Numbered from the stretch's first letter, positions 54,437 through 63,357 are shown. The stretch is 64,000 bases of DNA from Devosia ginsengisoli (GCF_024707105.1 NZ_JANQAJ010000006.1:62001-126000); one strand, 5' to 3'. Numbers and translations: made by a program. The notes: generated by a model from the letters alone, not told the origin.

Positions 54437-55970
54437 GCGCATCGTCGATGGCCGACGCCAGGTCGGCCATGCGATAGGGCTTGCGCAGGATCTTGAGGTC
54501 CGCATCGGGCTTGACCTGGTTGCCCGCCAGCTCCTCGGCATAGCCCGAGGTGAGCAGCACCGGCATCTGCGGATAGAGCGCGCGTACCTGCTGGCGCAGC
54601 TCATAGCCCGACATGCCGCCCGGCATGACCACATCGGTGAACAGCAGGTCGACCGCCTTGCTCTTGAGCAGTTCCAGCGCCTCGGCGCCGCTGGCCGCCG
54701 CCAGCACCGTATAGCCGAGCTGGGTCAGGCGCGTGACCGTGAGCTTGCGCACCCGCTCGTCATCCTCCACCGCCAGGATCACCTGCCCCCCGCCGGGCAG
54801 GGCAGCATCGGCATCGACCTCGCCCAGCCGCACCGGCTCGACGCGGTGGCGCGGCAGGTAGATGGTGACCGTGGTGCCCTTGCCCTCGACGCTGTCGATC
54901 GTGGCCTGGCCTCCCGACTGCTTGGCAAAGCCATAGATCATGGAGAGGCCGAGCCCCGTGCCGCGGCCCTGCTCCTTGGTGGTGAAGAAGGGCTCGAAGG
55001 CCCGCTCGCGCACCGAAGCGGGCATGCCCGTGCCGGTATCGGACACGGCGAGCCGCACATAATCGCCGGGCGGCAGCCCATCGAGCCTTTCCGACATGTC
55101 CATGTCGATCGCGGCATTGCCCGTCTCGATCAGCAGGCGCCCGCCCTCGGGCATGGCATCGCGCGCATTGACCGCCAGGTTGACTATGGCGCTTTCCACC
55201 TGCGACGGATCGACCCGCGCCGACCACAGGTTCGGCGTCAGCGCATTGGAGAGATAGATGGTCGCTCCCAGAGTGCGATGCAGCATATCGGTGAGGCCGA
55301 CGACGAAATTGTTGAGATTGACGCTTTCCGGCTCGAGATGCGAACGCCGGGCAAAGGCCAGCAGCCGCGCCGTAAGGCGCGCGCCCAGGTCGGCGGCCTC
55401 CAGCGCCTCGGTGGTCAATTCGCGCTGCAGGGGTGTCGTCAGCTTGCCCTCGAGCATTTCGAGATTGCCGATGATGACGGTCAGCAGATTGTTGAAGTCA
55501 TGCGCGATGCCGCCGGTGAGCTGACCCATGGCCTCCATCTTCTGCGCCTGGCGCAGGGCCATTTCGGTCGCCTTGTGGGCCGAGAGGTCATGGATGATGC
55601 CGGTGAAATGCACCCGCCCGTCCATTTCGAATTCGCTCACCGCCAGATGCATGGGAAAGAGCGTGCCGTCGCGCCGCCTGCCGGTCACCTCGCGGCCGAT
55701 GCCGATGATCTTGCGCCGGCCCGTGGTGCGGTAGTTGCGGATATAGCCGTCATGCTCGGAGTGATAGGGCTCGGGCATGAGAAAATGCACGTTGCGGCCC
55801 AGAAACTCGTGCTGCTCATAGCCGAAGAGCCGCGCCGCCGCCGGATTGACCGTGGTGATGATGCCCTGCCCGTCGATGGTGATGATGGCATCGACCGCCG
55901 ATTCCAGCATGGCCTGGAGCTTGCGGGCTTGGCCGAGCAGGGAGGAATTGAGTTCGTCTGTATCTGCCAC
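54411..55970 (-). CDS. FixL-like PAS-heme hybrid sensor histidine kinase
   Basis: This is a 519-residue soluble kinase. The PAS domain (~15-130) has the FixL landmarks: EHDGY with H73 at the heme-ligand position, IIGIGR with R93 at the position of the FixL ligand-sensing arginine, and RRDGTLFPMHL. HisKA carries H157 in IAHDFNNLL, followed by HATPase_c with N-box NLAVNARDA and DTGTGM. A C-terminal receiver (~400-515) has its aspartate in LLFTDVVMPG. It probably senses oxygen. The start is GTG at 55970; the frame upstream runs through the pseudoazurin terminator and is not coding. Confidence 0.85.
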   Translation of the reverse strand: MADTDELNSSLLGQARKLQAMLESAVDAIITIDGQGIITTVNPAAARLFGYEQHEFLGRNVHFLMPEPYHSEHDGYIRNYRTTGRRKIIGIGREVTGRRRDGTLFPMHLAVSEFEMDGRVHFTGIIHDLSAHKATEMALRQAQKMEAMGQLTGGIAHDFNNLLTVIIGNLEMLEGKLTTPLQRELTTEALEAADLGARLTARLLAFARRSHLEPESVNLNNFVVGLTDMLHRTLGATIYLSNALTPNLWSARVDPSQVESAIVNLAVNARDAMPEGGRLLIETGNAAIDMDMSERLDGLPPGDYVRLAVSDTGTGMPASVRERAFEPFFTTKEQGRGTGLGLSMIYGFAKQSGGQATIDSVEGKGTTVTIYLPRHRVEPVRLGEVDADAALPGGGQVILAVEDDERVRKLTVTRLTQLGYTVLAAASGAEALELLKSKAVDLLFTDVVMPGGMSGYELRQQVRALYPQMPVLLTSGYAEELAGNQVKPDADLKILRKPYRMADLASAIDDALKAKGSSA

Positions 55971-56034
55971 GATGCGCCCGCCGTTCTGGATCGATGCCGA
56001 ATCTAGCGAGGCGCGGCGCCAGGCACAACAAAAA

Positions 56035-56058
56035 GCCCCGCAGGCGAACCTGCGGGGC
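56035..56058 (-). terminator. Rho-independent terminator of the pseudoazurin gene
   Basis: A perfect 10-bp stem, GCCCCGCAGG with CCTGCGGGGC, encloses a four-base loop. On the minus strand it is followed by TTTTTGTTG. It lies 22 bases past the pseudoazurin stop and separates this gene from the kinase gene. Confidence 0.88.
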
Positions 56059-56079
56059 CGGGGCGTGAGCGTTGAGTTC

Positions 56080-56526
56080 TCAGAGCCCCAATGCGGCGTA
56101 GATTTCGTCAAAGCGTTCGCCCACCTTCTTGGGCACCTTCACTTCCTTGACGGCATCGAGGTTGGCATTCTCGTCACCGACGAAGATCAGACCGACCATG
56201 CCCATGGCGAAATGCGGCGTGCACTTGACGCCATAGACGCCGGGGACATCGAACGTGACCGTGAAGGTCTCGTTGATCTTGCTCTTAAAGGTCTCGGCGC
56301 CCTCGGGGAGCATGTCCTTGATGGTCTCGACATTGTGCCCCTTGTCGGTGGGGATGAAGGTGACCGTATCGCCCGGCTGCACCTGCACATAGGCCGGCTC
56401 GAACACCATGGCGCCGGCAGCGCCCTTGTTGAGCATGTGGACTTCGTAGTCGGCGGCGAAGGCGGGGGCCATGGCCAGCCCGGCAAAGGCGATGGCCGCG
56501 ACGATGGGGGTGAGGGCGTTGCGCAT
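56080..56526 (-). CDS. Pseudoazurin (type 1 copper protein)
   Basis: This 148-residue periplasmic protein has a signal peptide cut after AFA (residue 24). The cupredoxin type 1 copper ligands are H64 (GHNVE), C102 and H105 (KCTPH), and M110 (or M108) in AMGM. Pseudoazurin donates electrons to copper nitrite reductase, encoded divergently 222 bases away. It shares with nirK an intergenic region holding two Fnr-type boxes. Confidence 0.95.
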   Translation of the reverse strand: MRNALTPIVAAIAFAGLAMAPAFAADYEVHMLNKGAAGAMVFEPAYVQVQPGDTVTFIPTDKGHNVETIKDMLPEGAETFKSKINETFTVTFDVPGVYGVKCTPHFAMGMVGLIFVGDENANLDAVKEVKVPKKVGERFDEIYAALGL

Positions 56527-56603
56527 GATTGGTACTCCTTCAATGCGGGTCCATTCGCGGGCCCGTTTCGGCTCTGCTCTATGCCTGGGGTGACGCTGCT
56601 TCT

Positions 56604-56617
56604 TTGATACGTGTCAA
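56604..56617 (-). promoter_or_regulatory. Fnr/NnrR-type box before the pseudoazurin gene
   Basis: TTGATACGTGTCAA matches the TTGAT-N4-ATCAA consensus with one mismatch. It lies 78 bases upstream of the pseudoazurin start, a distance suitable for activation near -41. Confidence 0.65.
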
Positions 56618-56658
56618 ACTTGTTCGAATTTTCGGTGCGGCAAAAATCGATCGATTAT

Positions 56659-56672
56659 TTGCTTCAGATCAA
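56659..56672 (+). promoter_or_regulatory. Fnr/NnrR-type box before nirK
   Basis: TTGCTTCAGATCAA matches the Fnr-type consensus in its right half (ATCAA), while TTGC in the left half resembles NnrR sites. It lies 77 bases upstream of the nirK start codon, mirroring the box on the pseudoazurin side. Confidence 0.6.
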
Positions 56673-56748
56673 AGAAAATGGACGAACTCTGCAATATTCC
56701 TGATCATACGGGCAAAGAGAAGTTCTCGCCCAAGAACAGGATAATAAA

Positions 56749-57879
56749 ATGGCAAATCGTCAGGGACTTTCGCGCCGCGCGTTGCTTGCTGGTGCCACAG
56801 CTATTGGTGCCGCAGTACAATTGTCGGCAATATTACCGGCTGCCGCACAGGAAGCCGCTGCCACGGCCGCGGCCGTCGACCTGAGCACTTTGGAACGCGT
56901 CAAGGTCGAGCTGGTTCCCCCGCCTTTCGTCCATGCCCATGAGCAGGTGGCGACCGGCGCGCCGAAGATCGTCGAGTTCACGCTGACGATCGAGGAAAAG
57001 CTGCATGAAGTGGACAATGACGGCACGACGCTGTGGGCCATGACCTTCAACGGCTCGGTGCCCGGCCCGCTGATGGTGGTGCATGAAGGCGACTATGTTG
57101 AGCTGACCCTGGTCAATCCCGACACCAACATGATGCAGCACAATATCGACTTCCACTCGGCAACCGGCGCCCTGGGCGGCGCGGGCCTGACCATCGTCAA
57201 TCCGGGTGAAAAGGCGGTGTTGCGCTTCAAGGCCACCAAGGCCGGCGTCTTCGTCTATCACTGCGCCCCCGAGGGCATGGTGCCCTGGCACGTCACCGCC
57301 GGCATGAATGGCGCCATCATGGTGCTGCCGCGCGAAGGCCTGACCGATGGCAAGGGCAATGCCCTGCCCTATGACCGGGTCTACTATGTGGGCGAGCAGG
57401 ACTTCTATGTGCCCAGGGATGCCGACGGCAACTACATGACCTACGAGAGCATCGGCGACGGCTATGCCGATACGCTCGAAGTGATGCGCAAGCTGACCCC
57501 CAGCCATGTCGTGTTCAACGGCAAGGTGGGCGCGCTGACCGGCGACAACGCCATGACCGCTGCCGTAGGCGAACGCGTGCTGATCGTCCATTCGCAGGCC
57601 AACCGCGACACGCGGCCCCACCTGATCGGCGGCCATGGCGACTATGTCTGGCAGACCGGCAAGTTCCACAACGTGCCCGATGTCGACCAGGAAACCTGGT
57701 TCATCCCAGGCGGTGCGGCAGGCGCGGCGCTCTACACCTTCCTGCAGCCGGGCGTCTATGCCTATGTCAACCACAACCTGATCGAGGCCTTCGAGCTGGG
57801 TGCTGCCGCCCACTTCAAGGTGACCGGCGAGTGGAATGACGACCTGATGACCAGCGTGCTGGCCCCCAGCCCGATCTGA
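56749..57879 (+). CDS. nirK: Copper-containing nitrite reductase
   Basis: This 376-residue enzyme reduces nitrite to nitric oxide in the periplasm. It has a twin-arginine signal (SRRALLAG) and two cupredoxin domains. Type 1 copper ligands are H131, H171-C172 (YHCAPEG), H181 and M186. Type 2 site residues are D134, H136, H171 and the later histidines in [13 protein letters not shown] and [18 protein letters not shown]. All ligands are present. It faces the pseudoazurin gene and is followed by nirV. Regulation through the box at 56659-56672 is likely. Confidence 0.97.
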   Translation: MANRQGLSRRALLAGATAIGAAVQLSAILPAAAQEAAATAAAVDLSTLERVKVELVPPPFVHAHEQVATGAPKIVEFTLTIEEKLHEVDNDGTTLWAMTFNGSVPGPLMVVHEGDYVELTLVNPDTNMMQHNIDFHSATGALGGAGLTIVNPGEKAVLRFKATKAGVFVYHCAPEGMVPWHVTAGMNGAIMVLPREGLTDGKGNALPYDRVYYVGEQDFYVPRDADGNYMTYESIGDGYADTLEVMRKLTPSHVVFNGKVGALTGDNAMTAAVGERVLIVHSQANRDTRPHLIGGHGDYVWQTGKFHNVPDVDQETWFIPGGAAGAALYTFLQPGVYAYVNHNLIEAFELGAAAHFKVTGEWNDDLMTSVLAPSPI

Positions 57880-57902
57880 TCGGGGTCCGGTGCGCGCGAC
57901 AC

Positions 57903-57998
57903 CCCCACCCTCATCCCCACAAGGGGGAGGGAGGCGATGAACACTGGTCTCTGAGCTAGCGCCTCCCTCCCCTCGATGGGGAGGGATCGAGGGTGGGG
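57903..57998. repeat. Palindromic intergenic repeat, copy A
   Basis: The ~96-base element has outer arms starting CCCCACCCTC and ending in its reverse complement, with inner GGGAGGGAGGCG and CGCCTCCCTCCCC arms. Each arm can also fold on itself. It closely matches copy B at 59752-59864. The two copies bracket nirV and the NnrR-like gene. Confidence 0.75.
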
Positions 57999-58046
57999 TG
58001 GGGCCACACGCACAGGAATAGAAACCTCCCTCCGCGGAGACTCGAC

Positions 58047-58937
58047 ATGACCGCCCTCGCCCACCCCATCGACAGATTGCGCAATTCGGTTGCCCTGCCG
58101 GCCATGCTGCTGGTGGCGGGCGCGCTGCTGATCGGCGCCCAGCTCGACCTGCCCGGCCTCATCCCGGCCCCGGCCGCCAATGCGCCCGAAACCGTGACGC
58201 TGGCCCCGGCTGGCTTCACCTATCGCGCCGAGGGGCACTTCCTGCGCAACGGCAATCCCATCGATGCGCCCATGGTCACCGCCCGGCTCGATGCGCCGCT
58301 GGTCATCATGAAATATCAGGTCAGCGCTGCCGATTATGCCGCCTGCGTGGCCGACGGCGCCTGCGCCCCGGCCGAGCCGCGCAATATCGGCGTGGGCGAT
58401 GTGCCGGTGACCGGCGTCAACTATGACGACGCCACCGACTATGCCGCCTGGCTCGCGGCAGAGACCGGCCAGGACTGGGCCCTGCCGACCGACCGGCAAT
58501 GGGCCTTCGCCGCCGGCAAGGGCTTTGCCGATGATGCGCTGGGTATCGACGACGACAATACCAACCCCGCCGAACGCTGGCTGGCCAATTACGAAAAGGA
58601 AGCCGCCCGCGAAAGCGATGCCGGCCGCCTGCCGCTGGCGCTGGGCAGCTTCGGCATCAACGAGAACGGTATTGCCGATATGGGCGGCAATGTGTGGGAA
58701 TGGACGCAGACCTGCCACCGCCGCGTGCATGTCGATGCCGCCGGCGCTGTGCTGAGCGAAGTCCCCGCCTGCACTATCAAGGTGCTCGATGGCCAGCATC
58801 GCACGCCGATGAGCTTCTTCATCCGCGACGCCAAGAGCGGCGGCTGCTCGGTCGGCATCCCCCCGGACAATCTGGGCTTCCGCCTGGTGCGGCAGCAGGC
58901 CTGGTACGAACCGCTGCTGGCCCTGTTCGGTCGCTGA
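58047..58937 (+). CDS. nirV: NirV-type formylglycine-generating-enzyme-like protein
   Basis: This 296-residue protein has an N-terminal hydrophobic anchor (~15-37, LPAMLLVAGALLIGA) and then a SUMF1/FGE-sulfatase domain (~60-290) with PVTGVNYDDATDYAAWLAAETG, LPTDRQWAFAAG and ADMGGNVWEWTQ. nirV is the usual companion of nirK in Hyphomicrobiales; its exact role is unproven. The start at 58047 is preferred because it lies after the palindromic repeat. Confidence 0.9.
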   Translation: MTALAHPIDRLRNSVALPAMLLVAGALLIGAQLDLPGLIPAPAANAPETVTLAPAGFTYRAEGHFLRNGNPIDAPMVTARLDAPLVIMKYQVSAADYAACVADGACAPAEPRNIGVGDVPVTGVNYDDATDYAAWLAAETGQDWALPTDRQWAFAAGKGFADDALGIDDDNTNPAERWLANYEKEAARESDAGRLPLALGSFGINENGIADMGGNVWEWTQTCHRRVHVDAAGAVLSEVPACTIKVLDGQHRTPMSFFIRDAKSGGCSVGIPPDNLGFRLVRQQAWYEPLLALFGR

Positions 58938-59027
58938 GGTCTTCGTCTGGACTGCGGCCGATTGCCGAATACCGGCGCCCCGGACTATCGTGTATGGCAA
59001 GGCCGTCAACACGATAGGACCCCGATC

Positions 59028-59723
59028 TTGGCAGCAATTGACCGCAGCCTCGTGCGCGCCTTGCCGATGTTCGAGAAGCTCAGTGACGCCGAACTCGATC
59101 GGATGCTGGCTCGCGCCACCTTGCGCCGCGTACCGATCGGGCAAGCCGTGTTCGAGCAGGGGCAGAAGGCCACCCAGTTTTTCCTGCTGCTGCATGGCCG
59201 GCTCAAGGTGACCCAGGTCACCGCGGACGGCCAGCAGATCATCGTGCGCGTGGTTCATCCCGGCGACATTTTCGGCTTTGCCAAGGCGCTGATGCGCGAC
59301 GACTATCCCGGCACCCCCACCGCGGCGGCCGAAAGCCTCGTCCTGTGCTGGCCCACCGAAGTCTGGGGCCTCTTCGTCGAGCAGAATCCGCATCTGGCCG
59401 TCAACGCCATGCAGACCATCGGCCAGCGCCTGCAGGAGGCCCATACCCGCATCCGCGAAATGGCCACCGAGGAGGTCGAGCGCCGCGTGGCCCATGCCGT
59501 GCTGCGCCTGATCGACCAGGCCGGCCGCAAGGAGGGCGAGGGCATCCGTATCGACTTCCCCATTTCCCGGCAGGACATTGCCGAAATGACCGGCACCACG
59601 CTCCACACCGTCTCGCGTATCCTGAGCGCCTGGGAGGCCAAGGGGCTGGTGGAAGGCGGGCGGCAGAAACTGCTGGTGCGTGATGCGGCCGGGCTTGCCA
59701 CATTGGCCGAGGGTGAGAGCTGA
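59028..59723 (+). CDS. nnrR: Crp/Fnr-family nitrogen-oxide regulator, NnrR-like
   Basis: This 231-residue regulator has an effector-binding fold (~5-125) and a winged helix with recognition helix SRQDIAEMTGTTLHTVSRILSAW. No N-terminal cysteine cluster is seen, excluding classical FNR. Its place after nirK-nirV and before an exact NnrR box (59906-59919) and nnrS supports the NnrR/DNR assignment. The start is uncertain: TTG at 59028 has AGGA ten bases upstream. The symbol is by context. Confidence 0.8.
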   Translation: MAAIDRSLVRALPMFEKLSDAELDRMLARATLRRVPIGQAVFEQGQKATQFFLLLHGRLKVTQVTADGQQIIVRVVHPGDIFGFAKALMRDDYPGTPTAAAESLVLCWPTEVWGLFVEQNPHLAVNAMQTIGQRLQEAHTRIREMATEEVERRVAHAVLRLIDQAGRKEGEGIRIDFPISRQDIAEMTGTTLHTVSRILSAWEAKGLVEGGRQKLLVRDAAGLATLAEGES

Positions 59724-59751
59724 CTTCTGTGGCTCCCGCCACCCCACCCTC

Positions 59752-59864
59752 AGTCCCTCCCCATCAAGGGGAGGGAGGCGCATGGGCGATGTCAGCGGTC
59801 CAATAGACCCCTCACCCACTGAACGGGCTTCCCTCCCCCTTGTGGGGAGGGAATGAGGGTGGGG
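59752..59864. repeat. Palindromic intergenic repeat, copy B
   Basis: The 113-base element starts with CCCCACCCTC and ends with GAGGGTGGGG. It has inner GGGGAGGGAGGCG and CTTCCCTCCCCC arms, related to copy A at 57903-57998. The outer parts are well conserved and the centre differs, as in mobile palindromic (REP/MITE-like) units. No gene is inside. Confidence 0.75.
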
Positions 59865-59905
59865 CTGAGTCACGCATACCAGCCCTCGAGGAACCGCCAA
59901 CCTGC

Positions 59906-59919
59906 TTGCGCGAGCGCAA
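59906..59919 (+). promoter_or_regulatory. NnrR box before nnrS
   Basis: TTGCG-CGAG-CGCAA is a perfect palindrome and an exact match to the NnrR target TTGCG-N4-CGCAA. It lies 63 bases before the nnrS start. The NnrR-like regulator encoded directly upstream is the expected activator. Confidence 0.75.
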
Positions 59920-59981
59920 AGACACTGGCGTCTGACTGACATAAAGCGCCTGCTGAACCACCCTGTTCAGCCGGAGCCACG

Positions 59982-61187
59982 ATGAACCACACAACCAAGC
60001 GCATCCCCGTGCCGCGCGGCATTGCCCGCAGCGGCCCGGTGATCTTTTCCTATGGCTTCCGGCCCTTCTTCCTCGCCGCCGGGCTGTGGGGGATTGCCGC
60101 CATGGCGCTGTGGATCGGCGCACTGGCCGCTGGCTGGGAAATCGGCGGCAGCTATGGCGGGCCCTACTGGCATGCCCATGAAATGCTGTTCGGCTACAGC
60201 TCGGCCGCTTTGGCCGGGTTCCTGCTCACCGCCGTGCCCAACTGGACCGGCCGGCTGCCGGTTTCGGGCACGCCGCTTGTCGTGCTCTTCGCCGTCTGGT
60301 GTGCCGGGCGGCTGGCGCTGCTGGCGCCCGATGTTCTGGGCCTCGTGCCGTCCATCGTGATCGACGCCGCCTTCCTGCCACTGCTGCTGGCCACCTGTGC
60401 CCGCGAAATCATCGCCGGCCGCAAGTGGAAGGACCTCAAGATACTCGCCGGCATCCTGGCGCTGGCCATTGCCAATATCGGCTTCCACCTGCTCATCGCC
60501 TCGGGCGGCGATGCCGGTTTCGCCAACCGGCTGGGGGTGGGCGCCTTCGTCATGCTGGTTTCCATCATGGGCGGGCGCGTCGTGCCCAGCTTCACGCGCA
60601 ACTGGCTGGTCAAGCGCCACGCCATCGACCTGCCCATCCCCTATAACCGCTTCGATACCGTGGCCTTGCTGGCGGGACTGGCGGCCCTGGCGCTCTGGGT
60701 CGCGCTGCCCGGCACGATTTGGACGGCTTTAGCCTGCCTCGTGGCCGGAGCCCTGCATCTGGTGCGGCTGTGGCGCTGGCGCGGCTGGCAGAGCTGGGAC
60801 GAAAAGCTCGTCCTTGTGCTGCACGTGGGCTACGCCTTCGTGCCGCTGGGGTTCCTCGCCATCGCCGCTGCGCAACTGGGCTGGACCGAGCCGGTCGCAT
60901 CGCTCCATGTCTTTACCGTGGGCGCCATCGGCGTCATGACCCTGGCCATCATGAGCCGGGCCACGCGCGGCCATACCGGCCTGCCGCTGGCCGCCTCGCG
61001 CGTCACCGCATCGAGCTATGCCGCGCTGATCCTCGCCGTCCTGCTGCGCCCGCTCGCCAGCGTCTGGCCGGATTACTATACCGAACTGCTCTCGGCCACG
61101 GGCCTGTGCTGGATCGTGGCCTTCACCCTCTATGTGGCCGAATATGGCCCCGTGCTGGTGCGGAAGCGCCGCGACCGGCCGGAATGA
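59982..61187 (+). CDS. nnrS: NnrS-family heme-copper membrane protein
   Basis: This 401-residue protein has about twelve helices. Family stretches include FFLAAGLWGIAAMALW, GPYWHAHEMLFGYSSAALAG, MGGRVVPSFTRNWL and AIGVMTLAIMSRATRGHTG, with the histidines that ligate heme/copper. NnrS protects cells from nitric-oxide stress made by NirK. Its stop directly abuts the stop of the convergent DUF59 gene. Confidence 0.93.
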   Translation: MNHTTKRIPVPRGIARSGPVIFSYGFRPFFLAAGLWGIAAMALWIGALAAGWEIGGSYGGPYWHAHEMLFGYSSAALAGFLLTAVPNWTGRLPVSGTPLVVLFAVWCAGRLALLAPDVLGLVPSIVIDAAFLPLLLATCAREIIAGRKWKDLKILAGILALAIANIGFHLLIASGGDAGFANRLGVGAFVMLVSIMGGRVVPSFTRNWLVKRHAIDLPIPYNRFDTVALLAGLAALALWVALPGTIWTALACLVAGALHLVRLWRWRGWQSWDEKLVLVLHVGYAFVPLGFLAIAAAQLGWTEPVASLHVFTVGAIGVMTLAIMSRATRGHTGLPLAASRVTASSYAALILAVLLRPLASVWPDYYTELLSATGLCWIVAFTLYVAEYGPVLVRKRRDRPE

Positions 61188-61496
61188 TTAGCGCGCGCCG
61201 AGCAGACCCGCGATCTCAGGCGCGATGAAGCTGGGCGACCAGGGTGGATCATAGGTCAGTTCGACATCGGCGAATTCCACGCCCGGCACCGCCCAGGCCA
61301 CATCCTGCACCGCCTGCTTGAGATAGCCTGTGGCCGGGCAGCCCCGCGTCGTCGTGGTCATGCTGATGCGGACCACGCAATTGTCGATCACCTCGATCTC
61401 GTAGATCAGGCCCAGGTCGACGACATTCTGCCCCAGTTCGGGATCGATCACCGCCTTGAGCGCTTCGCGGATTTCGTCGACCTTCTCCGTGCTCAC
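61188..61496 (-). CDS. DUF59/MIP18-family metal-sulfur cluster assembly factor
   Basis: This 102-residue protein is a single MIP18 (PaaD/SufT-like) domain with IREALKAVIDPELGQNVVDLGLIYEI and the conserved cysteine in TTTTRGCPATGYL. Such factors help assemble or insert iron-sulfur clusters. The GTG start at 61496 overlaps the stop of the preceding DUF2249 gene (GTGA). It is the last gene of a four-gene minus operon. Iron-sulfur clusters are damaged by nitric oxide, so repair during denitrification is a reasonable inference. Confidence 0.88.
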   Translation of the reverse strand: MSTEKVDEIREALKAVIDPELGQNVVDLGLIYEIEVIDNCVVRISMTTTTRGCPATGYLKQAVQDVAWAVPGVEFADVELTYDPPWSPSFIAPEIAGLLGAR

Positions 61497-62002
61497 TTCT
61501 GCCCTCCGGACCGGATCATCAGCCGATAGGCCTCCCCGGTCTCGTCGAAATCGCCGGCCCAGGCGTGGCCGCGACTCTTGAGCTCGGGGAAGAGGAAGAT
61601 CGGCTCGCGGCCCAATAGCGCGAACAGCACCTCGCCCTCCGGCATGGTTTCGAGCTGGGCCAGGATGCGCACCATGGGCTCGGGCGGATCGAGTTCGGTG
61701 CAATCGAGATAATGCGCCGGGTCGGGCCAGCTCTCGGGCGAATCCGGGCTGGATTCGACCACGGCGACCCGCTCGCCATCCATGGGCGTGAAGATCACCA
61801 TCCACTCGCCATCCGCGAGCGGGCTCGCCTCGTTGGAAAAGCCCTGGCTCGCCATGACATGGAACAGCGGCTCGGGCTTGAACGTGGCATAGAGCTTGAG
61901 GCGCTGGCCCTTGGCCAGCCGGTTCACCGCACCCATGATGGCGCCGAACGGCTCCCCGCCATGGCGCAGGATGGGGCGGACATCGAGTTCGAGATCGTTC
62001 AT
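61493..62002 (-). CDS. DUF2249 protein (two-domain)
   Basis: This 169-residue cytoplasmic protein has an N-terminal SirA/TusA-like DUF2249 segment (LELDVRPILRHGGEPFGAIM, then KLYATFKPEPLFHVMASQGF). A C-terminal part contains LDCTELDPPEPMVRILAQLETMPEGEVLFALLGREP, a second TusA-like unit. TusA-like proteins carry sulfur on a cysteine or act as small partners of redox proteins; the cysteine here is in LDCTELDPPEP. Its stop is coupled to the DUF59 start and its start to the membrane-protein stop. Confidence 0.85.
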   Translation of the reverse strand: MNDLELDVRPILRHGGEPFGAIMGAVNRLAKGQRLKLYATFKPEPLFHVMASQGFSNEASPLADGEWMVIFTPMDGERVAVVESSPDSPESWPDPAHYLDCTELDPPEPMVRILAQLETMPEGEVLFALLGREPIFLFPELKSRGHAWAGDFDETGEAYRLMIRSGGQK

Positions 62003-63357
62003 GGCAGTTTCCTCGCAATGGGTTGAGGCCAGAAGGGATGGGGTCGCGCGAAGCCGCGCCGCAGGTCCGCCGGCACATTGAGCAATTCGCGCGAGCGATA
62101 GAGGTGGCGGGTGATCGCCAGCGAGGCGACGAGCTGGATGAAGGCAAAGAGCCGGAAGGCCAGCGGCAGCTCCACCAGCAGGGTCAGTGTACCCATGCCC
62201 ACCGCCAGGTAATAGGCGCCGAACCACGGCGCGGCATGGCGCTCATCGACCAGGTCCTGCACCCGCGGCGTCTGCCTTTTGCCCAGCACCGGCGCGAAGC
62301 ATTCGAGCCAGGTGAGGAAGGCGACGATCTTGTAGAGCTTGGCCAGGCCCAGCCCGCCGAGCCAGCCGAAAGCGAAAAGATAGGTCAGCGCCCCGGCATG
62401 GTCAGGCAAGCTGCCGGAAAACAGCAGGAAAACCAGCAGCAGGCCAGCGGCCAGCAAGGCGGCAAACGCCCCGATTGCCGCCACGGCATTGAGCTCGATA
62501 TTGCGCCTTTTGCGCTGCCGGTAGAGCGCCAGCATGTCGCTGCCATAGACGCCCAGCGCACAAAGCCCGGTCACCGCCGCCGCCAGCAGCATGCCGGCCA
62601 GTCCGGATTCGGCGGCGAGGGCAAAGGGTGTCGCGGCGGCGATGAGCACCAGTGTCAGGGTTCCGGTGGCAAGGACGACGCTGGTCGGGAACCGCTCGGT
62701 CTCCGGCGCCAGCATGAACATGGCGAGCAGCCGATAGCTGACCCCCATGGCGGTGAAACTCATCCACCCGCCCAGCCCCAGCAGCGCATGCAGCGGCACG
62801 CCATTGAGCAGCAATGACAGGGCCGCTTCCCCGCCCACCAGCCCGGACAGGATGAGCGCGAAACTTTCGCCGAACAGCGCCGTGGCGGCCAAAGCCGCCA
62901 GCCCCACCACGACGAAGCGGGCCGGCATGGCCAGGGGTCGCGCGGCCCAGAGGGTGCGGCCCAGCGAGACAATGACGAGCCCGAAGCCGATGATGAGCAG
63001 GGACCCACCCAGTGGCATAACCTCAAGCGGGGTCACAATAATTCCCGCCATGCCGGCAAAGCCGGACAGTAGAACCGCTAGGCCGAGAAGGATGAAAGCC
63101 AGCGCCACCGGCGGCAGTTCTTCGCCCAGCAGCGGCCGTGCCACCAGCACGGGCACGAACTGAAACAGCGCCCCGCAGAGCAACAGGCTCAACCAGCCGA
63201 TGGCGACGAGGTGCACCAGGATCAGCGTTTCGGGCGCTTCGATCGCCGCGCCCGGATAGCCGAAGCCCATGACCATCAGAACTTCTGCGGCGACCAGGCA
63301 GGCCAGGGCGCAGGCGAAATAGGTGAGGGTCCAACGGCTGAGGCTTGCTCCGGGCAT
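61999..63357 (-). CDS. Twelve-helix membrane protein of the nitrogen-oxide cluster
   Basis: This is a 452-residue inner-membrane protein. Histidines lie at membrane positions: ILVHLVAIGWLSLLLCGALF (helix 2), NGVPLHALLGLGGWMSFTAMG, and LPDHAGALTYLFAFGWLGGL. The pattern resembles heme-bearing NnrS or CcoN-like proteins without a clear match to either. I do not assign a function. It lies between two DUF2249 genes in an operon facing the probable oxidase gene at 63882, and overlaps the downstream DUF2249 gene by ATGA. Confidence 0.75.
   Translation of the reverse strand: MPGASLSRWTLTYFACALACLVAAEVLMVMGFGYPGAAIEAPETLILVHLVAIGWLSLLLCGALFQFVPVLVARPLLGEELPPVALAFILLGLAVLLSGFAGMAGIIVTPLEVMPLGGSLLIIGFGLVIVSLGRTLWAARPLAMPARFVVVGLAALAATALFGESFALILSGLVGGEAALSLLLNGVPLHALLGLGGWMSFTAMGVSYRLLAMFMLAPETERFPTSVVLATGTLTLVLIAAATPFALAAESGLAGMLLAAAVTGLCALGVYGSDMLALYRQRKRRNIELNAVAAIGAFAALLAAGLLLVFLLFSGSLPDHAGALTYLFAFGWLGGLGLAKLYKIVAFLTWLECFAPVLGKRQTPRVQDLVDERHAAPWFGAYYLAVGMGTLTLLVELPLAFRLFAFIQLVASLAITRHLYRSRELLNVPADLRRGFARPHPFWPQPIARKLP

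Noticed and set aside
57762..59942. 726-codon minus-strand frame covering nirV, the NnrR-like gene and both palindromic repeats
   Set aside because: It runs through two intergenic palindromes and opposite two clear genes; no motif supports it.
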